Assembly (NCBI RefSeq): GCF_036621415.1 | Contig: NZ_CP030941.1 | Coordinates: forward strand, 992,001-1,056,000 | Length of the DNA stretch: 64,000 bases | Direction: 5' to 3' | DNA from: Nitratireductor thuwali | Lineage (GTDB): Bacteria; Pseudomonadota; Alphaproteobacteria; Rhizobiales; Rhizobiaceae | Shown here: piece after piece, positions 1 to 10,000 of the stretch | Layout of the letters: every line of letters begins with the position of its first letter | Numbering within the stretch: the stretch's first letter is position 1 | Program-made: the position numbers and the translations under genes | The notes under the pieces: generated by a model | What the model was told of the DNA's origin: nothing | What the model saw: the letters and a program-made list of their open reading frames with translations, nothing else | The model's database searches: none

Positions 1-2
1 TG

Positions 3-368
3 GGGTCCGTTTCCGTTCAGACACCTCAGGATCTGACCAGGCTCCCATGGATTCTGGATGAGGACCGCGACATCGAAATGTCCAACTGGTTCGACGATCA
101 CGGCGTGGCCCATCAAGCTCATGCACGGATTGCCCGGCTGCCGAGCGCGCTGACGCTCGTGGCGGCACTTGACGGACATGGCGTGGCATGGCTGCCCCAT
201 GTTTATGCCGCGCCTTATCTGGCCAGCGGGCGCCTGGTGCAATTGTTCAGCGACGATCGGTGGCCGGCACGGAATATACGCCACTATTACCTGTGCTGGT
301 CAGACAGCAAGAACCGCCCGGCTTTCAGGACGTTCCGGCAATGGATAAGGCGGCAACTTGCAGGATAG
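3..368 (+). CDS. LysR-family regulator, 3' part only
   Basis: The frame is open from the left edge of the window (base 3) to the stop at 366-368, so the gene begins outside the window. The visible 121 residues look like the second half of a LysR effector-binding domain: a strand around LPWILDED, then LTLVAALDGHGVAWLPHVYAAPYLASGRLVQL, the usual end of a LysR substrate-binding lobe (GxGxAxLP, then 'G.LV.L'), and a final basic helix FRTFRQWIRRQL. The helix-turn-helix half is not visible, so target genes and exact subgroup (GcvA-like is likely) cannot be stated. An internal ATG at 78 is not a plausible start because similarity continues upstream of it. Confidence 0.75.
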   Translation, partial: GSVSVQTPQDLTRLPWILDEDRDIEMSNWFDDHGVAHQAHARIARLPSALTLVAALDGHGVAWLPHVYAAPYLASGRLVQLFSDDRWPARNIRHYYLCWSDSKNRPAFRTFRQWIRRQLAG

Positions 369-1054
369 CCGGGTAACGAGGCCGTCTTCAGAGCGAGGCC
401 CGAACGAACGCTTGCTGGACCACGGACGCCTCCCTGAACCCACTACGACAGGTTGCCGAACTTATCTGTGTAAGACGACACGGTTCGCTCAGCGTTCGTC
501 TATTGCGCACGAAACGGATCATTTCGTAGCCCAAAAGAAGCCCTTGGCTCCTACTTCGGACAGCTGCCACCAGCGTATCGCTCGGACCACGACAGCGTCA
601 GTCCAATGCGGGCGGCGGCGCATCGGCCGCGGTAGCCCACACGTGCAGCGACGGTCATTCATGCGCTCGCGCCGCGCGGCGACTTCGTTCTCGACACCGG
701 CAGCGACAGGCCGATCGTGCTCTTGTCCGCCGGCATCGCTGCGACGCCGGTGGTTGCCATGCTCGACCACTTGACGGGCGATATGGCGGGGTGACCGCGC
801 CAGCCCAGCCATTGACAGGATGAAGCTCCTATGTGCTCGGCTGTGCCGGCAACCCGCGCGCTCGTGCTCGACCTATAACTGAAAGCTCGAAGAAGTGGGC
901 CCGACACCCGCTTGATGAGCCCAATTTCCCGCAGCCTTGAAGGGCAAGTGCGCTCAAGATCGCAACGCTTAACGATCCTCGATCTTAGGAAACGGTGTAA
1001 GCATGATCTCACTGCCGTAATAGAGCGGATATCGCAACGGCTCGCCTGGCAGGT
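369..1054. other. Gene-poor stretch with a decayed gene fragment
   Basis: About 690 bases separate the LysR end from the deacetylase end. Overlapping open frames exist on both strands but none has a convincing start, composition or family resemblance. The only recognisable content is the oxidoreductase fragment at 636-794, listed separately. The stretch looks like decayed DNA between two cassettes. Confidence 0.5.
636..794 (+). pseudogene. Fragment of a ferredoxin-reductase-type FAD/NAD oxidoreductase
   Basis: Reading from about 636 to the stop at 792-794 gives a stretch containing APRGDFVLD, then SDRPIVLLSAGIAATPVVAML. This is the pattern of the FAD-to-NAD domain junction in flavohaemoglobin/MOSC-type ferredoxin reductases, where 'aPxGdF.L...RPvVLlSAGvGaTPvlaML' is typical. 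A stop (TAG at 633) lies just upstream and no start or partner domain is present, so only about 52 residues of a protein of several hundred survive. The conserved glycine of GxGxTP is replaced (GIAATP). Assignment rests on motif recognition only. Confidence 0.45.
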
Positions 1055-1756
1055 TCATTTGGTCAGCACCTTCTTCAGGAAATGCAGAGCCGTGTCGGAG
1101 CGTCGAACGGTTTTGCGTGGAAGCCCTGCCGGGTCATCGTGGGCATTTGCGCTGCGACGCTCGGTGGTCACGGCCCAAGCATAGCCGGCTTCGCGCACCA
1201 TGGTGCGATGATGCGGCGACTGCTCGCCATAGGGATAGGCGAAACTGACAATGCTGGTTCCAAATACCGACTGCAGCTTTTCGCGAGACTCGGTAATCTG
1301 CCGCCGAGCCTCGTTGGCGTTCATGCGGTCCAAGCGAACGTGGTTCAAGGTGTGCGAACCAATCTCGTGGCCTAGCTCCATCCACCGCCGAAGCTGCTCT
1401 CGCCCCATGCATGCAGTGTGCACAACGCCCAGGGGTTGATCCCAGGTGTTGCTGCCGCCGATCTCGTCCGCAACGATAAAGTTCGTCGCCGTGAAGCCGC
1501 ATTGTTTCAGGATTGGGGCAGCCGTTTCAATGACATTGGCAAAGCCATCGTCAAAGGTGATTGCCACCACCTTGCCATGCTTTTCCCCACAGATGTAGGG
1601 CGTTGCATCCTTCAATGACAAACCTTGGTAGCCCAACCTTTTGAGCCATGCCATCTGCTGGGCGAAGTTGCGTGGATGCACGAACATGCTGCGAAAGGGC
1701 ATCGGCTTTGGCGGCGGAACGGCGATCTGGTGATAAAGAAGGATCGGCACCGACAT
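1055..1756 (-). CDS. Polysaccharide deacetylase (NodB-like)
   Basis: The 233-residue product has the NodB/CE4 fold markers: YHQI near the N terminus, the metal/catalytic TFDDG at about residues 68-72, the SHTLNH motif (two metal-binding histidines) at about 134-139, and YPYG at about 174. Such enzymes remove N- or O-acetyl groups from surface polysaccharides or peptidoglycan. There is no signal peptide, so it may act on a cytoplasmic lipid-linked intermediate. The ATG at 1756 has GGAGG ten bases upstream, inside the end of the preceding glycosyltransferase gene, and only one base separates the two. It is the last gene of a three-gene reverse-strand cluster with two GT25 enzymes, which points to modification of a lipopolysaccharide or capsule unit. 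Confidence 0.88.
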   Translation of the reverse strand: MSVPILLYHQIAVPPPKPMPFRSMFVHPRNFAQQMAWLKRLGYQGLSLKDATPYICGEKHGKVVAITFDDGFANVIETAAPILKQCGFTATNFIVADEIGGSNTWDQPLGVVHTACMGREQLRRWMELGHEIGSHTLNHVRLDRMNANEARRQITESREKLQSVFGTSIVSFAYPYGEQSPHHRTMVREAGYAWAVTTERRSANAHDDPAGLPRKTVRRSDTALHFLKKVLTK

Positions 1757-1757
1757 G

Positions 1758-2501
1758 TCATGCAGGCCTCCTTGCAGAATAGCTGCGGACCTTTCGCCGA
1801 TAGATCGGCCGCAGGACCTCGTGGGAGATTCTGTCCAAGACGCCTTTGCGCTGTTTCAGCATGCTCCCGCCCAATTCGTGGGATACTTCCCGGATACCGC
1901 TGGGGCGGACGCTCAATGGCGCAATCCCGGTGACCCAATGCATCTGCGCGAATACATCGACCGGCCGGTCAAAGTGCCGAGTGGCTATCAGCAAGCGCTG
2001 GGCTGCCTCGCGTGAGACAAGTTGCGCGACCATACCCAAGCCGACGGGGTTCGGTTCGATAACCTGATGATCTCCGTCTTGGAAAAGGACCCGGCCATGC
2101 TCGCGATCGTTCCTATAGGGGAAGCGGACGAGCGCGCCATTCTGAAGGGCTCGACGGGCCACATCGAAAGCGGGATCGAATTCGGCGGTGAGTGCGGCGT
2201 CGTCCTCCAGGATGAGCCCGGCATGCACGCCGTCCTCAACGATGGTCCGCCAGGCCCGGCGATGTGAAAGAAAACAGGCGACTTCCGCTCGATTCAGCGG
2301 AAATGGGTAATAGGGACGATAAAGCCGGCGCCTTACATGCTTGTCCAGGGTCTCCGGCGTTATCCAGCGCTCATCTTCCGCATGTAGCACTGTTACGGGC
2401 ACCTCCAGTGCTCGGGCGAGCATTTCTACATTCAGTTGTCGGCGAGTAGCGCGGTGTAGATGTATAATATACGCTTTAATATTATATACCGATGTTCGCA
2501 T
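1758..2501 (-). CDS. Glycosyltransferase family 25 (LPS-type)
   Basis: The 247-residue product carries the family-25 hallmarks: an N-terminal strand IKAYIIHL followed by RATRR, the block LNRAEVACFLSHRRAW at about residues 70-85, and the LILEDD metal/nucleotide-binding motif at about 97. Family 25 enzymes transfer galactose or glucose onto lipopolysaccharide or related glycans. The ATG at 2501 was chosen because AAGG lies five bases before it; a TTG at 2513 in the same frame is possible and would overlap the upstream gene. One base separates it from the genes on either side, so the three reverse-strand genes are almost certainly co-transcribed. The acceptor is unknown. Confidence 0.85.
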   Translation of the reverse strand: MRTSVYNIKAYIIHLHRATRRQLNVEMLARALEVPVTVLHAEDERWITPETLDKHVRRRLYRPYYPFPLNRAEVACFLSHRRAWRTIVEDGVHAGLILEDDAALTAEFDPAFDVARRALQNGALVRFPYRNDREHGRVLFQDGDHQVIEPNPVGLGMVAQLVSREAAQRLLIATRHFDRPVDVFAQMHWVTGIAPLSVRPSGIREVSHELGGSMLKQRKGVLDRISHEVLRPIYRRKVRSYSARRPA

Positions 2502-2502
2502 C

Positions 2503-3294
2503 TCAGCCTTCAATCCTCTGTACGCTCCTCTTTATTTCATCTACATGCTTCCTTGATGATATTAGTTTGCACAACTCCAGTGCGTTTCTTATTATGATAT
2601 TTCGCAGCGGGTTCCGACGTTGTTGTATCTCTTCCTCTTCCCGTGCCTCTTCCAGGAGAGAGCCACCCAGTGATCCGCTGTTTTCGGTCACAAGGTTGCG
2701 TTCCGAGGACCACACGCGCAGCTTGAATTCCCAGGGTCGTGAGATGTCCTCGTCAACCGGGCGGAAGATGCGCTTGCGGGACAGCAGTGCGCGGGCGGCG
2801 CGGTCATTGATCAGGTAGGCCACCGCTCCATTCGGCGGACATCTTCGGCACACGAATTTTGTGGAACCCAGCGTGGTGGATGCCATGACCGGCTTCGACC
2901 TTATGTCGAAGAACTTGATGAGGTCCCAATCTCCCGGGCTCGAAACGGCGTCCTCGATCGCGCCCCGTAAGCGGTCCTCATCGATAACCTGGAAATCGTC
3001 TTCCAGAATGAGACCGTAGTCTTTCCGGTCATCGAGAAGTTGTTGCCAAGCTTGTCGATGACCGAGATAGACCGAGATCTCGCCCGACGACATTCTCCGG
3101 CGATAGAAGAGGAAATTTAAGAGACGGGAATATTCAGGCGGCACCGAATTGGCGTCTATTCGAGCACCTTCGACAAATTGCCAGGGCAGACCAAGCCTCG
3201 CTGCCTCACCAAGGGCATGGGAGTGCCGCGAACCACCCGCAGTATCGACAGTCAGTATGTAAGCTTTTAACTTGAGTTCAACGCATCGGCGCAT
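2503..3294 (-). CDS. Glycosyltransferase family 25 (second copy)
   Basis: This 263-residue protein is a diverged relative of its downstream neighbour. It has KAYILTVD at the start, the block SSGEISVYLGHRQAW at about residues 69-83 and LILEDD at about 94-99. The C-terminal third has a basic, acidic-clustered stretch (EEAREEEEIQQRR) not seen in the neighbour. GGAGGGG stands five bases before the ATG at 3294, giving a firm start. It is the first gene of the GT25-GT25-deacetylase cluster. Two different GT25 enzymes side by side suggest successive sugar additions to one glycan. Confidence 0.85.
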   Translation of the reverse strand: MRRCVELKLKAYILTVDTAGGSRHSHALGEAARLGLPWQFVEGARIDANSVPPEYSRLLNFLFYRRRMSSGEISVYLGHRQAWQQLLDDRKDYGLILEDDFQVIDEDRLRGAIEDAVSSPGDWDLIKFFDIRSKPVMASTTLGSTKFVCRRCPPNGAVAYLINDRAARALLSRKRIFRPVDEDISRPWEFKLRVWSSERNLVTENSGSLGGSLLEEAREEEEIQQRRNPLRNIIIRNALELCKLISSRKHVDEIKRSVQRIEG

Positions 3295-3490
3295 GACCCC
3301 TCCAATGCTGTCATGGAAAGATATTCATAGCGCCCGTTTTGCGGGTAGTCTTAAATGGAATCTTACACTACATCATTTGTGATATAATCATGAAATTTCG
3401 CAATTTCTTAACAATCCACATCGAGTTATGGCCAAAATCAAGATCATATCTTATGATTATGATCCCTGTTAGGCATCACTCGAAGAAGCG
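3295..3490. promoter_or_regulatory. AT-rich divergent intergenic region
   Basis: This 196-base gap lies between the divergent GT25 cluster and the PrsW-like gene and is much more AT-rich than the genes. It must contain promoters for both directions. A perfect TATAAT is present at 3383-3388 on the forward strand, but no good -35 element sits at the right spacing, so no specific promoter can be assigned. Confidence 0.3.
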
Positions 3491-4330
3491 ATGAACCAGC
3501 GACCTCTGTTAAAGGTTGATTCCTTGCCCTCCCGCCACCTCGTCGTTGCAACGGCGGGCATTTTCGTCGCGACGGTGCTTCTGGTCATGCTGTTCCAGGA
3601 AGCGCCACTGAAGCAGACTTGGATCTATGCGCTGTGCGGACTGACTGTCCTGGTGCCCTATGGGATATGGATCACGGTTCTGCTGCACTACGATGTCAGC
3701 CCCCCGCGACCGCAGGGCCTGCTGGTATCGGCGCTGGCGTGGGGCAGCCTGCTTTCCTTCGTCGCCGCAGTCGTTTTCGAAGACGTTTTCGATGCCATTG
3801 ACGCTCTATTGGGGCTTCCGGGTCTCGACACGATGGTTGTCGCGCCCTTTTGGGAGGAATTTTCAAAGGGTCTTTTCATCGTCCTGCTCTATGTCTGCGC
3901 GCAGCGGCATCTGCGCGGACCTTGGGACGGGCTTGTCTATGGGGCGTTGGTGGGCACTGGTTTCGGTTTCGCGGAGGACATTGCTTATCTTAACAACAGT
4001 CTATCCGATAACGGTTTCAGCAGCCTCGTGGCGACTTATGTGGTCAGGGAGATTTTCACGGCCCATGCCCACCCTCTGTTCACCGCCGCTACGGGTTTGG
4101 CCGCCGGGATGGCTGCGCGGCAGCGGCTATCGCCGGGCAAAGCGCTTTGGTGGATATTTTGGGGCTTTTTGCTCGCATTTATCCTGCACGCGATCTTTGA
4201 CAGCGCTACTCTGCTTGCCCCGTTTACCCTGATCTTCATTGCACCGGCCTACGGCGTACTATTCGTTATCGCGCTGCGCCGGTTGCAGCGGCGGGAGATC
4301 ATCCACCGGGACTCTACGGACGTCAATTGA
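3491..4330 (+). CDS. PrsW-family intramembrane metalloprotease
   Basis: The 279-residue protein has about eight hydrophobic segments. It shows the PrsW (CAAX-protease-like) motifs in order: PFWEEFSKG at about residues 119-127, GFGFAEDIAYL at about 157, REIFTAHAHPLFTA at about 186-199 and HAIFDS at about 238-243. The paired glutamates and the histidines are the expected zinc ligands. In Bacillus, PrsW cuts an anti-sigma factor at the membrane; in other bacteria the substrate is usually unknown and no anti-sigma gene is adjacent here. GAAGAAG just upstream of the ATG serves as ribosome binding site. The gene stands alone. Confidence 0.85.
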   Translation: MNQRPLLKVDSLPSRHLVVATAGIFVATVLLVMLFQEAPLKQTWIYALCGLTVLVPYGIWITVLLHYDVSPPRPQGLLVSALAWGSLLSFVAAVVFEDVFDAIDALLGLPGLDTMVVAPFWEEFSKGLFIVLLYVCAQRHLRGPWDGLVYGALVGTGFGFAEDIAYLNNSLSDNGFSSLVATYVVREIFTAHAHPLFTAATGLAAGMAARQRLSPGKALWWIFWGFLLAFILHAIFDSATLLAPFTLIFIAPAYGVLFVIALRRLQRREIIHRDSTDVN

Positions 4331-4438
4331 TGAACGGCGCCGACAGGCAGAGTGCTCTTAGCGTGACAATACGGAGGTTTTCCAACAGTTGCGGAGTTTC
4401 TCCGCAGACCTGGATGTGGCGCAGCCTCAATAGGCCTT

Positions 4439-4840
4439 CTACCCGCTAGCCGGCACACCGCCAAAAATGATGTTTGTCGCAATCCAGTTTCCGGCGAAAT
4501 TTGCGGTAAGGACCGCCACAACGAGGCCGCCCCAGAAAGCGGCCAAGATTGCCGTGGCGGCCTTCCAATCCCGGCTCTGATAGAGATGGATCGCCGAGCC
4601 GAGCGGCGCGAACACGACAGTCATCACGCTGCTCAGGACACTCGCCCTTGTACCCCTGTCTTTGCCGTCAGCGAATTGCCAAAGCAACGTCCCGATCACG
4701 ATTGCAGCCGCATGGGCAAGTACAGCCGTGTTGATGACGGGCTCACCGCTCAACCACAGAAGCCAATCTACGAGCGTCCCGGCAAAGGCGATTAGGACCA
4801 GAATGACGTAGATCAGCACCTTACTGTGGGATCGGCTCAT
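4439..4840 (-). CDS. Small integral membrane protein, unknown function
   Basis: The 133-residue product is strongly hydrophobic with four likely membrane helices, roughly residues 7-30, 37-57, 65-85 and 93-120. I do not recognise a family. Its ATG lies inside the end of the upstream gene (20-base overlap), so the pair is translated from one transcript and is probably functionally linked. GC content and codon use are like a normal gene. Confidence 0.6.
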   Translation of the reverse strand: MSRSHSKVLIYVILVLIAFAGTLVDWLLWLSGEPVINTAVLAHAAAIVIGTLLWQFADGKDRGTRASVLSSVMTVVFAPLGSAIHLYQSRDWKAATAILAAFWGGLVVAVLTANFAGNWIATNIIFGGVPASG

Positions 4841-5366
4841 CGATCACTGCCGTCAGGCTCGCCCGCAATCCGGAGGCGTAGTCGAATATCCCGAAGAGTA
4901 TATCATCCACACGCCATTCGCCGGCGTGCCGGGAAAGGACAAGCCGGTCCGTCCACCCCTGCGTGGAGTCATAAAAGAACTGGTAATGAACCTCGACCTC
5001 GGGCTTCTCGGCGGTGCCGGTAATCGCACCAGCCGTACAATCCGACGCGGTGTCCCCGGCCGTCCACGGGATGCCGTCGCCGAGCGGCGGTTTCCCGTCA
5101 GTGGCGGCCTGAGACGCAGCGCTGTATTCGATGGCCTGTTGAACCAGCTCGGCCAGTTCCGGCGTCACGAGCGGGCCGAACACGGCGAGGTCGTCCGGGG
5201 GCCATGCACCGTCGGAAGCGTTCGCATCATAATCAGCGACTGCCGGGATGAGCGTTGTGCAAAACCGTTGCACGAATGCGGCAGCCTCGTCCTGCGAGAG
5301 CGTGGGCGAGGCAGCGCTCAGGGTTGTGTTGATGAATAAAATGGCTGCGGAGGCGGCAATCGGCAT
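4821..5366 (-). CDS. Exported protein of unknown function
   Basis: The 181-residue product starts with a short hydrophobic signal (IAASAAILFINTTLSAASP) with likely cleavage after SAA at about residue 20. The mature part resembles secreted DUF3828-like proteins: an N-terminal helical region with FVQRFCTTLIPAV, then a strand-rich end (EVHYQFFYDSTQGWTDRLVLSRHAGEWRVDDI), the 'W.v.dI' ending common in NTF2-like secreted folds. The ATG at 5366 is preferred over one at 5372 because GGGAGA lies seven bases before it. It overlaps the membrane-protein gene downstream by 20 bases. Confidence 0.6.
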   Translation of the reverse strand: MPIAASAAILFINTTLSAASPTLSQDEAAAFVQRFCTTLIPAVADYDANASDGAWPPDDLAVFGPLVTPELAELVQQAIEYSAASQAATDGKPPLGDGIPWTAGDTASDCTAGAITGTAEKPEVEVHYQFFYDSTQGWTDRLVLSRHAGEWRVDDILFGIFDYASGLRASLTAVIDEPIPQ

Positions 5367-5854
5367 GATCATTTCTCCCTATTCAGGTTCGCTACGTGCC
5401 CCCATCCCACCCACCAACATTTTCATGCTGGGGCTCTACGGGCAATGCGTCGCTGCCAGCTCAATGCCGGTTCAATGAGCGATCCAAAGCCAGACCTTGG
5501 CCGCGCAGGCGCCCTAATTGACGGCCGGCGCGGTGCCGTCCTTTTGCAGCCTCGAATCCGGGCCGGCCGCTCCCGAAGGTTGCAAGCGCCTAATGGCGGG
5601 ATCAAATTTGGAATGACGTAGCTTCGCCGATGGGACAGAGTGTTCGCCACGGCCCCAAAAGACCTGGCTGAGTAGATGTCCCAGAGGATGTCGTTGCCAA
5701 TAAGCAATTCGCCTCATTTTCAAGAACCTGAGCGTTGCCATCAAATACAACTTCTGGTAAACGTAACGCAGGGGGCCGGATGGGGTTCCGGGCAGCTCTA
5801 GGGTAACCGGACTGCCCCGTGCGGTGAGGGGAGGTCAATTGTTGGACAACGGCA
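5367..5854. other. Intergenic stretch without a supportable gene
   Basis: About 490 bases between the exported-protein gene and the AraC gene. Short open frames on the reverse strand have no family resemblance, no ribosome binding site and a composition typical of out-of-frame reading. It should contain the promoters of the divergent pair. I see no repeat or RNA structure in it. Confidence 0.4.
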
Positions 5855-6679
5855 TTGACTTCGCTGCTGAAAATATTCCCGGACGCGCGGGCGTCAACGA
5901 TTGAAATCGAAAGCGGGGCGGTGGCGCTGCGTCCCCCGACATCGGATGACTATCGTATTACAGTGAGTCCGACAGCTGCGATGGCTGTCGTTAGGCCCGA
6001 GAAATCCCGAAATTCAACGGCAGGGCGGACGATCGAGCTCTTTCCTCCGGGAACCAAGAGCGACGAGTCTTATGCAAGAGTGCAAGAAGGCGTGATCATC
6101 GCGCTCCACGAGCGCTGGCTGCAGGCGCAGGCTGAAATCGAGTTTGGTGGACAGATCGAATGGCCATCTCGTCCAGTTATGATTGATGATGAGAACGCAA
6201 AGCGTTTCGCAAGCATGATCCAGGAGGAGTTCCGATCGAACGGACGATTGAACTCCATATATGTAAATTCTCTTGTTTCAGTGTTTGGAACTATCGCTAT
6301 TAGGCAAATTTACCTGCAAGGTCTGGAAACGCAATCCGGCCTCAAAGGTGGGCTCTCATTCCGCAACTTGCGACTCGTCAACGAATTCGTCGCCGAGAAT
6401 ATATCCGAGACAGTGACAGTAGAGCACCTGGCGAAGCTGGTGAATTTATCACAAAGCCACTTTATGCGCGCCTTCCGTGAGACGACTGGTCAATCACCGC
6501 ATCAGTACATCATCTCCCAACGTGTTTCTTATGCGGAAGATCTGGTCGTGAAGACGGATTTGCCGCTTGCCGAAATAGCCAGGCTGGCAGGCTTCCACAG
6601 CCACAGTCATATGACGGCCACCATGAGGCGGCTGCGCGGCATAACACCCACTGCCTTGCGTCGAGAGCATTTGCGGTGA
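5855..6679 (+). CDS. AraC-family transcriptional regulator
   Basis: The 274-residue product ends in a clear double helix-turn-helix AraC domain (about residues 175-272): VEHLAKLVNLSQSHFMRAFRETTG, then PLAEIARLAGFHSHSHMTATMRRLRGITPTALR. The N-terminal half is not recognisable as a known sensor. The start is unsure: the first in-frame candidate is TTG at 5855, only ten codons after an in-frame stop, and the GGGGAGG at 5828-5834 is too far upstream to serve it well. The real start may be internal (ATG at about residue 44), or the 5' end may have been lost. It may control a gene of the surface-protein region that follows. Confidence 0.75.
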   Translation: MTSLLKIFPDARASTIEIESGAVALRPPTSDDYRITVSPTAAMAVVRPEKSRNSTAGRTIELFPPGTKSDESYARVQEGVIIALHERWLQAQAEIEFGGQIEWPSRPVMIDDENAKRFASMIQEEFRSNGRLNSIYVNSLVSVFGTIAIRQIYLQGLETQSGLKGGLSFRNLRLVNEFVAENISETVTVEHLAKLVNLSQSHFMRAFRETTGQSPHQYIISQRVSYAEDLVVKTDLPLAEIARLAGFHSHSHMTATMRRLRGITPTALRREHLR

Positions 6680-6715
6680 TCTGCACGCCCTGCCAGCCGC
6701 AGGTAGCCAACCTCC

Positions 6716-6812
6716 GATGAGCAGACTGTCATCCCGGCCAAGCGCAACCGCAAGGACCGACCTGCGCCGTATGGCGCCGTAAATACAAGTGGCGCAACCT
6801 GATCGAGCGCCA
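6716..6812 (+). pseudogene. IS5-type transposase remnant
   Basis: Codons from 6716 read DEQTVIPAKRNRK, and after one frame change near 6775 they read RRKYKWRNLIER. Together these match the C-terminal core of IS5/IS427-group DDE transposases, where a conserved 'viP.k.nRk...Yd...YK.RNliErfF' precedes the catalytic glutamate. Only about 32 codons survive; there is a stop just upstream, no terminal inverted repeats are visible and the sequence after ...LIER has diverged. The remaining 6680-7087 stretch shows no other gene. The remnant marks past transposon activity at the edge of the rearranged propeller/Ig region. Confidence 0.45.
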
Positions 6813-7087
6813 TCGCGGCAGCCAAGCCGCAGGAAGCAACCCTGTCGTCTCTGAAGCTGACGTCGGCACACCTTGTACCCACTTCGCTTTGATCAAATGC
6901 CGCCGGATGTTCCCGAAACGTCTGCGGACAGCGGCCCTCGAAGCGAATTGTCAAAGGCAAGGATAGATGGCCGACACAATCGCGCTCCGCTGTTGCAAGG
7001 AGTCGGTCGCACTGGCGGCGTAACCTGCGGAACGGTCCGAGAAAAGTGCAGAAGCATCTTGACCGGCGATATCAATGAAAGCGGGTC

Positions 7088-10000
7088 TCAGGGCAGTATC
7101 GGCAGCACTTTGCTGACTTCGTGGGGGCTGATGTATCTGTCGCCTTTCGCCGCATCGACACTCCACTTCACGCTTCTAAGATCTTCGCCGGCCGATTTTT
7201 CGACCGCAACCGGCACGGTTATGAAATATTCTCCTGGTTTCAGAAGGTCCGTGGAAAAGAGAAATGGCTTATCACTGCCGTCCCAATCCGTTTCGACGCT
7301 TAAGACATGCGGCGGCACACGCTGCCTCTCTCCACCGTCGGAGAACTGCACGAACGTACGATGCTTCTTGTCGAACTCGATATGCTCAGGCAGTTCAAGG
7401 CGGGATTGCAGCCTGCCGATAGGATGCCGGACGACCAGCTTCAGTCGCAAAAGCATCTCGCCTTGCGCTTTGACGCCAGAGCCTTCTGTGACAGGCTCTT
7501 CGGTGTCGGGACGCAGGAAATACAGGTCGACAAAGGACTTCAACGCGAACGGTACGTGTGCCTCGTCCGTAAGGCCGTTTTCTGCCGTTGCCCGCAGCTC
7601 AAGTGAGACCGGTACATCGGGTGCCAGCACTGTATTCGGCAGTGTTGCCACAAAGGATAGCCCCCCGTCATCCCACGTGATTCTCGGCACCGTTTTCCAG
7701 TCTTTGTCGCCGCCGGATCTATATTCCACTTTTGTCTTCTTCGGATCTGCTCCCGAATCGATGGCAAACAAGCTTGCATTTATTGCTATTTCGCCAGTGC
7801 TATCCAGAAAACTCCCCTTAATCCCTGTTAGTTTAGGTGGGATTACCCGCTTGGTAGTCTCCTTTGTGACTACCTTGGTGACTTCTCGTGTAACTTCTTG
7901 TGTAACTATTTTCGGAACTTCCACCCGCTCCACAACGGTTTTTTGATGCTCGGGTAGAATCTTGATCCGATGCGCCAATTGGGCCTTGGATTTCTGTCCG
8001 CCCAAGACCGTCCAGCTCCGGCCGGAGGCGTCATTTATCATGGAAAAGAAGCACTCGGTCGTAGCCGTGTATGTCTGGCCAACCTGGTAATTCGCCTCTT
8101 GCAATTCGAGAATGGCGCGGTAATGGCCATCACCAGCCTTGTCGACGCCTCCGTGAGCTGTGGCATTATCCACACCTGGTCCGCTGATCGTCGTCTTGCA
8201 ACGATCTAGACTATAGTCTTGGCTATTTTCGGGTGCGACCGAAATGATGGCATAGCCTTTGCTCTCCGCCTCCGTCTCTTGCGGAGAAAGATCCTTCACG
8301 GCCGGCTCACCCATGTACCGGATGACGCGTTGGGCGTAGTCATTGTCGCCGGCGACCTTAGTTGTGGCGGCAAGCCGAATTACGTAAGTTTGCCCTTCAT
8401 GCCAGACAATGTCGTTTGGGGCGCCCGGAAAGTTCGATTTCATGTCATCGGTGGTTTCGACGGGGGTTTCCGCTGGCCCCACAGAAAGATCGAAGCGTGG
8501 GTTGTCCAGCCAATATTTGGTCTGTCCCCACTCCATCCACGTCACAGGCACATCACAAACCCCTACCCAATCGTGCAAATGGGGAACTATGACCGGCAGC
8601 AAGAGAGGAGCAAGTGGCCCCGGATACCAGTAGTACGGCGACTGTTGAATGCAGGATAGATTTTCAACTTGTTTGCGGGTAATAATAATGCCATTTAAGG
8701 AAGCTTTTTCAATGTCTTCGTCAGACAATTCCCGGCGGAGCGCCGTATTGCTTGTGGCTGTAATAGGTAAGGCGCCCTTGTAATCGGCTGGCTTGTCGGC
8801 CGGCTTGGCATCCGGAAGGACAATTCCTGCCCCGCTGCCGTCGTCGAGATTTCCTCCTCCGCTGTCGACCGGTGGCGGCATGCCGCCGGGCTGAAAAATG
8901 ATCCAGAATGCGTCATCGCGCTCCTGCGGGAACGGATGGGTGATCTCGCCGTTGAGCTTCAACGTGCCATCGTAGACGCGATAATCCGAGTGCTCCTCAA
9001 TATCTCCCTTTATATTCGCCGTGAGCGCCGCGGCCGGCCCCGACAGCAGGCTGACGGGAAGGGATATTATCGCCGATAGTATCGCCAAACGGCACGATAC
9101 CGATCGCCTTGCAGTCCGCTTCCGTCTGTCGCATCGCACGTCGATATGCCGCATGACATACCTCCTCGCGTCGATCGGATCGGCTTCGCCGGTAGGGCCG
9201 ACGACCGTACCCGCAGCTTTCAAGGTGTCGCCGTCAACGCGAACCGACGCACTTTTGAAAAAAGGGACCGTCTTGATTGGCGTTAGACGAACGACCCGAC
9301 GATTAGCTGCGGTCTCGTCAGAAACCCAGATTTCATCTTGGCTGGACCCGTAAGCGATCGCTCCTGGAAGAGCACTTGCATCGAGATCGTATTCTTTGAC
9401 GACCGTACCGGCATTTGTGATTTGAACCACCTTGTGGCCGTAGAACAGGCTGATCCAAAAATACCCAGCCGAGTCCACCGCGATATCTCGCGGCGAAAGG
9501 TCAGCACCAAAGCTCGCAACCTTGCGCAGCTTTGCCGTTTCAAGGTTCCCGGTATCGTCAATGGCCCATAACTCTCCCGGCGATCCTTCAATTCCATTTG
9601 TCGTAAACCACACACTGTTGCCACGGACGGCAAGCCCGTAAGGGTAGCGAATAGCCTTTTCGGTCCCATCGTCAGTGACCAGTCCGACGTCGAATTCCGT
9701 GAGGGCTTTTTTGTCGGCGTCGAGGACCGAGACTTTGCCGGGTGCAAACTCAGTGAACCAGACGCCTTGAGCCGAGACGGCCACCAGAGCGATCGCCGAA
9801 CCTGGGCGAGAGGTTGTAAGCGCCGGATCTGGTTTGTTGCTTGCGGGATCGATGGCCAGCAATCGATGTCCAGCTTCGTCCGCGACCCATACACGGTGTC
9901 TCGCTTGATCCCAAGCGAGACCACGAGGCCTGGAGTCCTTGCCGATATCAACCACCACGACCTCCTTAGGGTCCCTGGTTCCCGGCTTGAGCCGATAGAC

